A stretch of DNA of 64,000 nucleotides. Origin: Lamellibrachia satsuma. Its lineage: Eukaryota > Annelida > Polychaeta > Sabellida > Siboglinidae. The stretch is taken from contig BSQZ01000006.1 of the NCBI GenBank assembly GCA_033239005.1, positions 10,932,662-10,996,661 of the forward strand. The letters run 5' to 3'. Made by a program: the position numbers and the translations under genes. Below the pieces are notes generated by a model. The model ran no database searches and was not told the origin of the DNA. It saw nothing but the letters and a program-made list of their open reading frames with translations. Shown piece after piece: positions 12,491-25,976 of the stretch (position 1 is the stretch's first letter; every line of letters starts with the position of its first letter).

Positions 12491-15399
12491 TTGGCATACT
12501 TTGCTTTAACCCCGAAATAGACAAACACCCTTATAATGATTAAAATACTGATCTCTTAATCTCTTAGCAACGGGCTTATTATAACATGAGTGTGCTGAAT
12601 TCACAAATTGAAGTGGAAGGCGTTCTTTATAAAGTTCTTGATCCCCTAAATAAAAAACGGCGCCCGATTAGCCCACGGAATAGACAAACAGCCTTCAATT
12701 TCATTTTGCCAACATCACTTTTTGGATTCAACACACCCTATATATCACCCTAAAATCGTTTGTTGGCATGTTTTACATAAACATTGTCTACGGGACCCTT
12801 CTTAAGATACATATTTGGATGTTGGCACCAGTCTATTCATGACTTTGTCGCCTCGTTATGTAGTTGGCAGGTGAACGTTATCACTGTGGATTTTATTTTG
12901 AAAATTTCGAGTACGAACGAGTGCCACTTTGACTAGACTGCGTGTACTTGCGATGTACTTTGATTTTTGTACTCATTGACACATGAAGGACTATGCTAAT
13001 CTAGTTTAAGCACTGTGCACTGATGTTATGAGTGTCGTTATTTAAAGAACATTGTCAGCGTGTTCTCTATGGTCAGTAGAGTGTGCGTAAGTATTTCTAT
13101 CATTCGTATAGAGCACGATGGTGCTATGTCGCAGGACAAACCCGATGCACCGTTCGTCTGGACACAGTGCATTGAGATTAATTATTGAAGTAAATGACAT
13201 CATCATTCTAACTCTGACTTTTCTCCATATTCTAAAAAAAATGGCATCAATCAATCAGCCGTGTAATGCAATAATAATTATTTGGCTCCAAGTGATTATG
13301 TTAAGCGAAGGCTACTCTCTATTGAGAACAATACTGCTGACATAAAATTAATAAACTATACTGTATTGCGATTGCTTGAATCATCGTCATGTTTCGACAA
13401 TTACACCTGCATGTTTCGACCACATTAAATCACAATGGTTGATGTCAACAGAGACAAACTTATTTTAACAATACATAGCAACGTTAGAGTTTGCTTAGTA
13501 TATAAATACATTTTTTATATACGTGCACGATACCCGTAATAAACACTTGCTCTGACCGTTTGATATTCTTTTAATCCTCAATTTTGATATGGAATATTAA
13601 ATTTAAACTGAGAAAAGAACAATTTACGATTTTGCTGTGTTCCTGCATGTTAGCAAAAATGTGCATAATAATGAAAAGTAAACATCATAAGTATATAATT
13701 GTTTTAATTGTTTTAGTAAAATAAAACTAACAATACATTTGCTTCTCTGGGTTGACGGTAATGATGTTGGAATTTTGTATAACATAGTGAATTTAACATT
13801 TGTTTTTGGTAAATATTCCCTAAAGTTCGCTTCATGACTTAGAAATCAAATAATTGTACCACACCAGTTTTTATAGCCTATTTAATTCATAAATTCTACG
13901 ATTGTTGGGATATTCTCATTTTGATGCAAGCTACGCGCGACATAAAGCACAATTGGTGACTGTGTTACGGTAAAACAACCTGGACAAACACCTGATTTAA
14001 AAATGTAAATTCTAGTAAAGTAAAGTAAATGTTTGAATAAATTAACAGAATTATTAAAACAAAATGTTGTGGTGTTCTTTGGCTGTAGGCAAACATTAAA
14101 AATGTATTTACTGATAGTTGTAATAGTAATTGAATGATAACTGTCATATGCTTTACATGACAAGATTATTACCCGCGAAGTAGTAATACGCCTACGGAGT
14201 ACGCCATATATCCTACGGAATAGACCTATAGAGACGTGTATGGACAACGGGGTAGGCAGGTATCTTTTTGTTTGAGAAAAAATGTGTGTGATTGTTTGTG
14301 TGACACTATTAAGCTATATTATATAGCCAACTTATACAAATTAGCAAATCTTACAATTGATAAATATTAGTTTATTAAACAAAACAGTTAGTCCTCACGT
14401 TTTAGTATATAACTTAATTAAATATGTGAGCATGGTGCCCCACGTACATGAGCAATAATGGGGCACCATTTTATTTTGTTTGATTTGAGTTTAGCCTTTT
14501 GTCATTGTTCTTGGAAATGGCAACCAAATTACTGTACATATTATGATGGAATTTAACATACCATTTTACATTTAATGATAACCATATATTTTTGGGCACA
14601 GGGGGAATTATAATAAGTATATGCATGGTGCAACGGTCTCCCCTACATGGTTTGTCGGATATCTGCCTAGCATCAAAAGTGTGTAATAATCAGGCACGAA
14701 AAAATACCTTACCAATATTTTTTATTATAAGCAAATCTGAATTGAAACGGGATGCGACAGTTTTACTCCCAAAATCCGCAGCATCCATATGTCATACGGG
14801 AAATTAGTGCTGAAAATTACATAAACTACTCACTCACTACATATTTGTTTACCTAGCTCATTCGTCGCGATAGGATAAATGAATTCAAGAGGGAGTTTTA
14901 AATTGTTGAATTCATTACACATCCCTTCACAGTGGAATTAATTACAAATCCATGCACCTACCTCATGTATTAAAGTGGCGAAATTTATAAAACATTGAGA
15001 CATTTTCAAATGTAGCTGCTACCAGCGAAACCAATCAATTCAATCGGCCAGACACTGCTAACTAAAGTAATTGTCCAGTACTTACAGCACCGTATAAAAG
15101 CATCAGGGATGGACGCAACACTCGGTGTCTTGCATAGTACAGTATTGCAATACTCAATTTATAAAAATGCAATACAGTAGGCATATCAAAGAGTGTAATA
15201 TCTAAAGCGGCTGCACTTCCTATATCACAATCACATAGAAAGTGCAAATTTGTCGTGGACATTTGCCTCATTGAGGCGTCGGCTGCTATCGAAAATGGTC
15301 ATGGTTCGAAGGTTTGATGAAGTGGTGAGCATAGGTATTTGTATTAATTAAAGAATAATAAATGAGATTTGTTACCCAGTATAATTTAAAAAAACGTAG
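12491..15399. other. AT-rich DNA with no recognisable gene
   Basis: Short open frames here (for example near 13042-13345 and 13882-14247) show no motif and no codon structure that I recognise. The one local structure is an 11-bp perfect stem at 14432-14442 / 14459-14469 with a 16-nt loop. A weak repeat related to ACCGTTTATTGGCAT occurs near 12480 and 12750. Confidence 0.5.
14432..14469. other. Perfect 11-bp inverted repeat, 16-nt loop
   Basis: ATGGTGCCCCA at 14432 is matched by TGGGGCACCAT at 14459. It is GC-rich against a very AT-rich background. No gene lies next to it, and its function is unknown. Confidence 0.55.
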
Positions 15400-16960
15400 A
15401 TATTCATTAAACAACTAGCTGATCGTCTCAATAAATTAAAAGATCATCTTAAAATATTAAAGACTCATCGAATAAAATAAAGGGGTCTTCTCAAACAAGT
15501 TAAATAATAATTAAAAAAATAGAAATGTATGTTAAAAAGAACTGGCTGATCGTCTCAACGCATTCAGGGATCATCTCAAAATATTAAGGGGTCTTCCCAT
15601 AAAAAGGATCTCAAAAAAGTTAAGGTGTTATTTAACACTAAATGTAAATGTTCATTAAAAAACTACCTGCATGTCTCAATCAGACAAAAGATCATTTTAA
15701 AACATTAAGGGTCTTTTCAAAAGGTTAATGGTTCTTTTTTAAAATAACGTGTTGATTAAAAAGAACTGGCTGATTGTCTCAACACATTAAAGGATTATCT
15801 CAAAACATTAAGTGGTCATCTCATAAATAAAGGGATTTTCTCAAAAAAGTTAAGGGGTCATTTCAAAAATGTAAATATTAATCAAAAACAAGCGTCATTT
15901 GTTGGAAGTGTGAAAAACTTGTAGAAACTAGCAGAAACTCGCTACGTAGGTTCATCAACAGCATTGTCGCGGCCCATGAATTATGGTTTCCCAGGAATTA
16001 AGCTTTTCCTAATAAACCATTGGCGTGATATTGTTGATTGTAGTTGCCAACATTTAGTTTGTATTCATTCTTTAAGGTGCATCACCCAACAAATTGCCTT
16101 TTGTTAAACTTTAATGCTTAATAAAAAAAAATAAAAAAAATATGGGTACATTTAAAATTTACGAAATTAAGAGGTAATCCCCAAGACTAAAGGGTCTCTT
16201 CAAATTAAAAAGCGATCACCTCAAAACGTAAAATTAGAGGCTGATTTTTTAGATGGCCTTCTTAGTACATGTTTTAGATGACTCCTTAATGTTTTGATAG
16301 CCCACGGAACTGTTTCGTGATGGGCTAGTTATTTCATTAAATTTTTTGAGAAGACCCATTAATTTATGAGATGACCCCTTAATTTATAAAATACAATTTT
16401 TCGAGACGACCACTTGATTTCATGAGATGACTCCATAATGTTTTAAGATTACCAGCTAGTTCATTATTAAATGACCCCTTAATGACTCCTTTTAAATTAT
16501 CCTTTAACTTATTTTTGATAAAATCTCTTAATTTGAGTACTATTTAAAAATACTATAGTTGCCCTTTAATCGTTTAGATGAACATGTTAGTTGACTGAAA
16601 TTACACTTAACTTAATTTTTTTAGATAACCCCTTAATGGTTTCAGCTGATCCCTTCTTTTATTATTTTTCCGATTAAGCTTAAGTGTCTAATACAACATT
16701 ATAATATCACATTGCATTTTGAGATTTCTTCTAAGTTGTTTGATATTATCCCTTAGTTTTATCAAATGATGATAAGGTATTTCTTTTTTAAGCATTTTTA
16801 GTGATCCCTTAAATAATTGTTTGAGACGATCCCTTAATTGAGTGTAAATTACCTTATTCATTTGTTGAGGTGACCTCAAGGTGGTGCCATTACTGGCAGT
16901 CAACCAGAAGACTTTCTGTCCTGGTAATGTAGACATACAGTACAAAAACAGCATCATAAT
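15400..16960. repeat. Degenerate 22-26 bp satellite with orientation switch
   Basis: From about 15420 to 16220 the unit reads like TTAAGGGGTCATCTCAAAA on the plus strand, with many variants (GGGTCTTCTCAAA, GGATCATCTCAAAA, GATCGTCTCAA). From about 16250 to 16890 the complement appears (TGAGATGACCCCTTAAT, GAGACGACCACTTG, GATGACTCCTTAATG). The switch lies near 16100-16250. No protein-coding signal is seen inside. Confidence 0.8.
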
Positions 16961-17164
16961 TGCAACTGAATTTTTTTAGGTTGACCCATTTTTAGTTTAG
17001 ATTGATTGACTATTACAGGTCAATGCGACACAGAATTTACTGGTTAAACAGTAATGTGTACACTAAACGTGCTACAATAGTGAACTCACATTTTTTAGTA
17101 TTATGGGATATAAGGCAAAGAAATCGGTTAAGCCAAATCTACAATAAATATGTAAAGACCGCAT

Positions 17165-17435
17165 GGGGCGCTGCAGCGGTTAGAGCGTCGAATCCTCTTG
17201 CTGCCGAAGCTTTGGCAATTTCGTTCATCCGACGTTGTCACAGTTCACTCCGTTATGGCTACACACAGAGGTGATTATTTGAACGAATATTTTTCGCGCA
17301 GTAATTGCAGCGTGACTGAATTCTTCACAGAGAAGTCGGGATGGCTTTGGACTGAACAAGTCTCCCAGGGGTGAAGTGTAAAGCGCAGTCCCAGTAACTG
17401 GATACCGCGCTATAAAAGAACGTGCCTTTACCTTG
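17165..17435 (+). mobile_element. Candidate tRNA-derived SINE
   Basis: The head GGGCGCTGCAGCGGTTAGAG with CGTCG, then GCCGAAG and GTTCATCC, resembles a decayed tRNA A box, anticodon region and B box. The body contains TCGCGCAGTAATTGC. The tail ACTGGATACCGCGCTATAAA resembles the GCGCTATATAA-type 3' ends of many metazoan SINEs. Body and tail recur at 41900-42050, and the tail again at 17698, so it is a repeat family. The B box is poor, so this copy is probably inactive. Confidence 0.55.
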
Positions 17436-17852
17436 TTATTTAAATTATTGACATATCAAACAATTGTTAAATGAAAACCACTTGACTAGCCAAGAGGTTT
17501 CATAGCAAAACTCACGTTAATGCATACAAAGATTACACAGTGAATAAACTATTTTGAATAATGTAAACTATATAGAGAACGTAAGTCTCGTTTTATAAGT
17601 TTTATAGACTTTATAGTTAAGCAAACTTACGAACACTTCAACGACGCGCCTTACTGCCAACCTAGTTACGTTATTGTTTGCAACTAATTTATTCCAAAGA
17701 CTGGATACCGCGCTATATACGAATGTACCTTTACCGTTTTATTGCAATTAGTGACATATCAATCAATCGTTCAATGAAAACCGTTTAACTATCCAAAGAT
17801 TAAACAGTGAATATAATATTGTGAATAATGTAAACTGAATAATATAATCTCA
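17396..17852. repeat. Direct duplication of the SINE tail and its flank
   Basis: The block starting CTGGATACCGCGCTATA and running through TTGACATATCAA, AATGAAAACC and TGAATAATGTAAACT occurs at 17396-17590 and again at 17698-17852, with indels. The offset is about 300 bp. Confidence 0.75.
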
Positions 17853-18403
17853 ATAGAAGACTGTGTAGCTATGGCTAGGTCTTTGACACATCGCTCCAAC
17901 TGTTTGACTTCGTAATTGTTCGCCGTCAGACAAACAAGCGCGCATACATTTCATGGCTCCGGTCATACCCATTATCGAGTCACTGGATCTCAAATATTGC
18001 GAAATCATAGCAATGGTAATTTGTGCGTGAAAACATGTACTACTTAAGGTCAAGCAAATATTTTATATATATGACTATTAGAAATAGGAAGCTAACATTT
18101 TAGATATATTCATTTGGGGAATATCTAATAAAACAACTGATGAAATCTAAAAACCTAGTATTTGGCGGTCTCTGACAAATTTGTGATTTATAATAATGTG
18201 GGTTAAGGGCAAACGTCAACCTCAGTTGGCGACCTCTAACCAGTCTTATATTAAGGAAACAAGTTAGTGGAATTATTTCCACACCACATGTAGCGATTCT
18301 AGGGATCAGACCATCGAAACTAAGATTTTTAAGGGTTGCTGTTGCTTCTGTTGTTGCTTTTGCTGTTACTGCTGCGGCTGCTACTGCGGATGCTGTGCGA
18401 TTA

Positions 18404-18924
18404 TCACCACCACCACCACCACCACCATCAACACCACCACCACCACCACCACAACCACCACCACCACCACCACAACCACCGCCACCACCACCACCACCCC
18501 CACTACCATCACCACCACCTCCACCACCACCACCACCACCACCATCACCACCACCACCACCACTACCACCACCACCACCACCACAACCACCACCACCACC
18601 ACCACAACCACCGCCACCACCACCACCACCACCACCACCACCACCATCACCACCACCTCCACCACCACCACCACCGTCACCACCACCACCACCACCATCA
18701 CCACCATCACCACCACCACCACCACCATCACCACCACCACCACCAACACCACCCCCACAACCACCACCACCACCATCACCACCACCACCTCCACCACCAC
18801 TACCACTACAACCACCACCACCACCATCACCACCACCACCAACACCACCAACACCACCACCACAACAACCACCACCACCACCTTCACCTCCACCAACACC
18901 ACAACCACCACCACCATCACCACC
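18404..18924. repeat. (ACC)n trinucleotide array
   Basis: About 520 bp of ACC units with scattered ATC, ACA and CTC variants. All six frames are open or nearly so and give poly-His, poly-Pro, poly-Gly or poly-Val. A short CTG/GCT-rich stretch precedes it at 18336-18395. I treat it as a microsatellite, not a gene. Confidence 0.93.
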
Positions 18925-19334
18925 GCTTTCGGAGGTATATTGTATAACAGCTTTCACCTGCTTCCTTAGATCAACCCTAGATTCAGATATACAAATATAA
19001 GTTTCTGTCCTAGCTTGTATCCGTTCGGTGGTTATCGTGAAACATATATTGATGCAGTTGTATCTAAATTACTCAACTGCATAGAGGTTTACGTCCACTA
19101 TTTTAGCTTCAAGTTGTGCAACGACATCGAAAGAAGGTAGACGGTTTATTGCATAATAACAATCCTCGTTCGGTCGACCATATTCGTGTAGAAAAATAAC
19201 GCCTCATGACAGAGAAGACAAGTATCTTTGATAGCAGGTAGTAGGATTGAAGATTGTAACGTGCATTCGTGACAACATATTACACATAAGTACAACAAAT
19301 CAACATACCACTTACAAGAGTGTTCAACTTGTCA

Positions 19335-20325
19335 TTAAAAAAGGGAGTTGTTCCTTTTGAATTGAAAAACACAAACATGTCATTATTTAAAAAAAAAGGT
19401 TCAAGAAATAATTCAGAGCATTACAGACCAGTGAGTTTAACGTCAGCGATTTTTTTATTATTAGAAAGGTAAAATCAGTTTTAAGGGGAGTACCACAATG
19501 ATCAGTATTAGGACCTGTATTATTCCTAATATCAATGACTTGGACGACAATATAACAAATAACATACTGACATTTGCAGATGACACAAACGTGTTTAAAA
19601 AGGTTAACACTAATGGTGGTAACCAACATTTACAAAACGATCTAGACAGATTAGTGAAATGGTCTGAGAAATGGCAGGTGTTGTTCAATTTTGGGAAATG
19701 TAAATGCCTACATACAGGACATGGGAACATTGATGTAAATAATACAATGGGAGATACTGTTCTGTGACTAGTGTAAAAGAAAAGACTTAAGAGTTACAAT
19801 AAGTGTTAATATGAAAGTTTCAGAGCGGCGAGGTATTGCAGCTTCAAATTCTTAGGTTGAGTAGGAGAAACATAATATACAAGGAAAAATAGCTAATAAA
19901 CCTGTGTATACTAAAATTATTCCAAAACTGAGAGACCTTAGTTATGAAGAACGTCTGAAAAAACGTTGTTTTAATAACTCTAGAAACAAGGAGGTTAAGA
20001 GGATATCAGATTGAATTGTTTAAGATATTGAATGGGTATGAACACATTAATAGAAATATGTTTTTCTCACTCCAGAAATATACCAGAAATAGAGGACATA
20101 AGGTAAAATTATTAAAGGATCAGTGCAGATTGGATACCAGGAAGTACTCGTTCTCACGGAGGACAATATATGAACAAATTTTCTACGGATTTTATATTAA
20201 CACATATCTCAGGAGGGCAGGTTACACGTAGCTGAACATTGTTGAACTCTCGGTATGCCAATGGCTTCTTTGTCCATTTGCCATCTGGGCCTTTGGCATG
20301 GCAAATCATGTTATTTCGTATTAAA
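19335..20325 (+). mobile_element. CR1 fragment, 5'-truncated with internal deletion
   Basis: Reads KGVVPFEL and YRPVSLTS at 19341-19450, then jumps (about 330 bp missing against the 4812-9150 copy) to KSVLRGVPQ near 19470 and FADDTNVFKKVNTNGG at 19570-19620. The C-terminal part near 20016-20228 ends in YLRRAGYT. The 3' UTR with CCAATGGCTTC and a decayed tail follows to about 20325. Same family as 4812-9150. Confidence 0.88.
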
Positions 20326-20644
20326 TCTACATTACGTACTATTCCACGTGTTTAATTTATTCCTTGGATTAAATGTCATATGCGTATACTATCGTCGTTC
20401 CACTTGCGATTAGCTTGATTACGTGTAGCTGCTGAATCAAGCTGATCAATGAATGTCGATTGGCACAGCTTGGAGCATTCATAGTTTTCGAAGTGATGAT
20501 TCTCTGCATACGTTATATAAAAGTAGAGTTCGATTGTTATGTAGCGCGGTATAACGTCAGAAAGACTGTTCCAAACGCATTATCCTTACCAACTGACAAA
20601 CATTTTCATTTCAACACCAACTCCACTTCTTAGGAAAGAATTCA

Positions 20645-20647
<3 letters not shown>

Positions 20648-20689
<42 letters not shown>
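20648..20689. repeat. (TA)n microsatellite
   Basis: About 42 bp of TA bordering the left end of a LINE fragment. Confidence 0.95.
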
Positions 20690-20691
<2 letters not shown>

Positions 20692-21555
20692 ATGTTGAAT
20701 TATAATTATGGTTTCCATTTACGTTGTTTTGTGGTTCTCCAACATTGTGCTGTAATATACTTTTTTCTGCGAACCTTAATATTTAGTATAACGGATTTTT
20801 ACTTTCGTATAGCTTCTTATCCATGGCATATGACAAATGCTTTTTTTTGGCACAACCACGTTTTAAACCTTCGTTGAACCAAGGTTTCTCATAAATGCCA
20901 CTTTTTCGTGAAATAATTTTTATAGGGCAATGCTTGTTGAACAAACCTATGAATTTGTTCAATAATAAATCATAAGCCTGATTTGCAATATACCAGTTTA
21001 CAATATCATCCAGAGACTGTAGGCTTAGTTCTTGTGTAAGTTAAATTATGGTATCTTTATTCATTATTCTAATGTGCTGAGTATTCATTTTAGCATTTCT
21101 CCTTATTTGATACTCACATAGTGCAAAGATTGGCAGATGGTCACTGATATCTTTAAACAGAATATCACAGGTGATATTGTGCCGTAATTCATTTATGAAT
21201 ATGCAGTATATTAGGGTAGCTGAAATGTTTGTTATTCTGGTTGGCTTATCAATTAGAGGGTAAATACCTAGACTATACATAAAAAGAAAGTTATTTTTAT
21301 TGCTATGGTGTTCATGCTTTAGCAAATTAATATGTTGTCTGCTAGAGTAGCAGAAATGTATGTAATTCTGGTTGGCTTATCAATTAGTGGGTAAAGTCCT
21401 AGGCTATGGTGTTCATGCTTTAACAAATCAATATTCAGTTCCACACACAGAAATATAGATTTGTGAGCTTTTACATCACTTAGAGGTGATGGTGTTAATA
21501 CTTGGCAAAGCGGAAATTGTAACACGTAAACACTGTTAATAAACTGTAAAATCAT
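20692..21555 (-). mobile_element. LINE fragment (endonuclease end and linker), part duplicated
   Basis: Minus-strand reading gives LLKHEHHSNKNN, LIDKPTRITNISATLI and FKDISDHLPIFALCEY (21040-21325), the C-terminal endonuclease with its SDH motif. Then comes LSLQSLDDIVNWYIANQAYD and YEKPWFNEGLKRGC (about 20870-21040), the linker before the reverse transcriptase. The block with LIDKPTRIT is repeated at about 21348-21450, a tandem duplication of about 130 bp. It is distinct from the CR1 family above; jockey-superfamily by motifs. Confidence 0.75.
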
Positions 21556-21789
21556 AGCACATTAAACGTAATATTTGTTATAAATATAAGATACACTTAT
21601 TGTCAAATTAGAGACTGATCTATCATTTATACATTTTAAGCGTGAAGTTAAAATAAGAACTAAAATAAATTGGATTTATTGATGACCTTAAACTGTCATT
21701 TGACTGTATAACTATTTCGGACAGCTCGGATGATTCAAGTGGTGATTATTCACTAGGTGGATAGGAGGTTTTTTCACATTATAAGATAT

Positions 21790-24130
21790 AACATAAGAGG
21801 TGGGGATGTGGCATTACATGTCAATCAAAGATTCACTTGCACACTTCGAGCAGTGTAATCCAAGTTCACAGAGCGTATAATTAAATGGTGTGATTGTGGT
21901 GTTGCATATAAAAAACAAAGACATATAATAGTGAATTGTGTCTACAGAACACCTGGGTCAGACTTAGTTTTATTTTGTGAGAGCATAGAACAGTTGTTTA
22001 CTGATGTTACGCTAAGTAAATATATCGTTGTAAGTGGTGATTGTAACATTGATCTATTAAAACTTGAAACACACAATGTGACAAAACGTTTTTAGATTAT
22101 ATATATGATTTAGGTTTGCATCCAATAATATACTGGCCGAGTCGTACTTTGATAGATCATATATTTACTAATCAAACGAATTAATTAATTAGAATCGGGT
22201 TATTAATCACTGACATTAGTGAATAGTGGTCTTTTGCCGGTAATCGCATTATGTAATTATGAAACAGACAAACATAAATACGACACATTTAAATGTGTAA
22301 GAAACGTAAAAGATGATAATGTAGTTTTGTTTATTGAAACGTTGAGGCAAGAAGAGTGGGATAATGTGTTACAAGCCGATTAAGTAAATCTGATTTAGTA
22401 CATTGTACAACTATCATTGCCCAGTTGAGACGGCTATGATTAAGCAAACATATAAGAATAAACTCTGATTACAAAAATGCGTTTCGTAAGAAGAATGTTC
22501 TATACAGAACATGTTCCCGGGACAGAACGCAAACTGCAGAGTCTCGTATAAAAATGGATTAAGGTCTAGGTTAAGATTGGCTGAAAAAGCACATTACAAT
22601 AAACTGTTGTCAGTAACGTAAGGACATACTAAGAAAACATGGGATATGTTGAATACCATGTTACGTAGGCAATGCCAGTCGATGAAATATCCCAAATATT
22701 TACTCTAAGGGGATAGACACATCACCCACAAACATATATGGCAAACGAGTATAACATGTTTTTTTTTACAAATGTTGGTCCTAATTTGGCAAAGCGTATC
22801 ACTAATTCGGATTAACTTATTTCTGTGTATGATTAATTAGGAGGTAGTATTGTAGAAAGTTTGTTAGTCAAACCTGTACCTGAGGAAGATGTTATATCTA
22901 CATTGAAAGCGTGTACAAAACAAAATGTCAGACTGAAGATATGAGTGTTGATATTGTCACAAAGATCATATATGCCTATCACGCACATATGTAATACTTC
23001 ATTTAGAACTGGTGTGTTCCCATCAAGAATGAAAATTAAAAAAAGTAATAATGTTGTTTAAAAGCGGTGCGAAAATTGACCTTACTAATTTCTCTCTTGC
23101 CGCACATCACGCAAACCAAAGTCTTTGAAAAACGGTTCCTTGTCAGAATAGACAGCTTTGTAACGCCAAAAACATACTAAACTCGATTCAGTACTGTTTC
23201 CATACAAATATGTCCACGCTACACGCAGTAATGGAATTGATAGAGGAAATATCAACTGCCAACAAAAATCATGCAATTGGTGTATTTATTGATCTAAACA
23301 AAGTTTTCGATACAATACACCATGGCATACGTATGAAAAAGTTTAATTATTGTGATGTGCATGGAGTAGTTAATTATTGCTTTAAAAGCTACCTTTTGAA
23401 CAGGAAGCAATTTATAAATATTAACGTGTGCGTCTCGGAGGTATTGGATGTCACATATGGAGTTCCCCAGGGATCTATTTTTACGACAAATTATGTTATT
23501 TAGGAACCGTCCGCCAGATGTTGACATTAATTTGTTCATAAATAACGAAAGAATAACCAGAGTACGTGTCAATGAAATTCTATGAGTATTTATTGATAAC
23601 AATCTGAACTGAAAACATCACATTAATACGGTTAGGACAAAATCGTCGAAAGTTGCAGCGATCATTTACAAAACAAGTTATCTAATTCATCATGATGGAA
23701 TGTACATATTGTATGGTTCTCAATTTCCCCCAAATATTAACTATTGTAGAGAGATATTGGGTAACACATATGTTACAAACTTTAGGTGTAATTACGGTAC
23801 TGCAGAAAAGAGTATTTCGTCTAGCCTGTTGCACAAAACGTTTGGAATATTCCAGCACCCTCTTTAAGCAACTGCTTATTTTTATATATGTAGACCTAGT
23901 TAAACTTCACAATGTACTTAAATATCACAATGTACTACCGAGTAGTTTACAAATCATGTTTAAGCTGTTTGTTTGATTTTCTTCGAATATAACTTGTTGC
24001 GCCATTACATGGCAGCATGGTAAACTAATGGGTGATTAATCTCCCCACGACTTCCTCCTTATCCTTGAAATGCCACTGGAGACTGGCTGAGTCTGGTTTC
24101 AGAAAACCCACCAAGCCCTCCATGATTATG
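21790..24130 (+). mobile_element. Heavily decayed LINE, plus strand
   Basis: Traces in order are RGGDVALHVN (about 21800), VNCVYRTPGSDL and VVSGDCNIDLLKLE (21930-22070, endonuclease GD-N box), LIDHIFTNQTN (about 22160), PVPEEDVISTLKACTKQNV (about 22880-22930), IGVFIDLNKVFDTIHHG and VTYGVPQGSI (23270-23480, reverse transcriptase) and LQKRVFRLACCTKRLE (about 23800-23860). Frameshifts and stops are frequent and the FADD box is lost. It probably belongs to the same family as the inverted fragment at 20692-21555. About 24000-24130 may be its 3' UTR. Confidence 0.72.
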
Positions 24131-25976
24131 TTTTTTAAATGAGTACCGTCGTTACATGTTTTTGTTCTTTCGTTCTTTTTTTCGTGTCGCTGGTACTAAT
24201 TAATTATTAGTCTCATTATTTGACACTGAACAAAACGAGCCCGTGGACTTTATAGACAAGAACACTGGAACTTGATTTGTGGTCGGTCGTATTATGGCTG
24301 GTAATCAAACTGGTAAAACAGTTAGGAGAAACACCCATTGCTTTTGGGCTTCCGATTTGATGCGTTAAATTTGTTTGTGGCACACATAATGCACAAGATC
24401 AGTGTGTCTATCACAGTAAAATCACGTATTAATACATTTCATACTACTGTTGTTAACCACTGTGTTGTTGGCGTCGTACGACACAGACGTATCCGGACCG
24501 CTCCGAGAAAGGAAGTAGCAGGTATGTTCTCTATTTGTCTTTGCACCTGCAATCTATTAAAACAATGTTTAAAACATTACAAACATACGTAGTACTAATA
24601 CGTTTACGAAAATATAGTAAAATGAAACTGAACGATATCGACGCAGCGAATTACATGTGTTTTAAATGTGCAATATGTCAATATCATAATGTACCACAGA
24701 TTCGTGCGTACATTGAGAAATAGCATTTGACATTACTGGGCATTTCCAAATACTGCTGAAACAGTTTACATTTTATGAAAACATTAGTTCTGTGATCATT
24801 AGTATGTTCGAAAAGGCGTGTATTTTCTTAATAATCCGTCGCACGTCCAGGCACTTTTTTAAACTGGGTGCATTAGTTAGCGTAATGTTGATGCACCTAA
24901 ATCAGTTCATCAAACGTCTGCTAGTTTTTGCATCGTAGAATCGTGTTATATAGCATAAATATTATTCTAGCATCTTCCCCGCCAAAATGTGTTTTAATGA
25001 ACATATTTTATATATAATATAAATGTTATAACTTATGGTAATCGAGTATTAGCTATTCAGCATGCATTTTAAATATGCAATATTTTAATTAAACATATAA
25101 CGGCCAAATTATATGAAACAAGTTGTTCTTTAAAATACATTTGAACGGCCAATATGTTAGAATATGTACACTTTTCAATAATGTGTTATTATATGAACTT
25201 TGGGATAACACCGACCATACTTTATATCTTTATTACTACAGCCAATATGTGTGAACGTTGCCGTTCTTAGGGTTTAAAAGAGAGGGTCATATTGATGCGT
25301 CGCCAGACAGAAACATTTCTTTCTGATCGCTTATGGTGTAGGCCCTTGTGGTATTTCGTGCAGAGTGTTTGTTAAACGCAAACTTTTACTTGATTTTGAA
25401 TCTTTTGGGTCATAAATTCGGGTGGCAATTTGTCTATGCAGAATAAGTTTTAAAAAATTCAAGATGGCCGCCGCCATATCAATTGCACAATTTTCAAAAA
25501 TATTTTTATTTAATATGATTCCTGCCATGTTAGTAATGGTGTCTGGGGCCCTTGGCATCGACAATAGCCATTTATATATTACATATTCATTGTTTAGATA
25601 CATGTGAGAGGTAGTAGATGCCCGCCATTTAGAATTTCAAAATGGCGGTTGCACAAAAAAGAAAATTAACTACTGCTGACTCTGCAATGCTCTTCACTGT
25701 CCTGCCAGTGATACTGTGCATTCTCTAGGTATTATTTAAGTTACAAAGGTTTTTAAAATAGGGTGGTAAATTCAAAATGGCCGCCATATTGAACATGGAC
25801 ACTTTTCTCGTTATACCTGGCTTTAAGCTGATGATATGACGATATCGTATTTATAGCAACAAATATTTAAACAAATGATATTATGGATTAGGAAGGCTAG
25901 GGCAGCGGTTTTTATTTCAAAATGGCCGCCGAAAAACACCATAAATAGCTTCTATGTCAAACCCAAATGCATGCAT

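Noticed and set aside
17160..17250. Functional tRNA gene
   Set aside because: The A-box-like start is followed by a poor B box and no acceptor-stem pairing that I can see; SINE head is more likely.
18100..19000. Long overlapping frames of poly-Gly, poly-His, poly-Pro and poly-Val
   Set aside because: All come from one (ACC)n array. Both strands and several frames are open at once, which is what a trinucleotide repeat gives.
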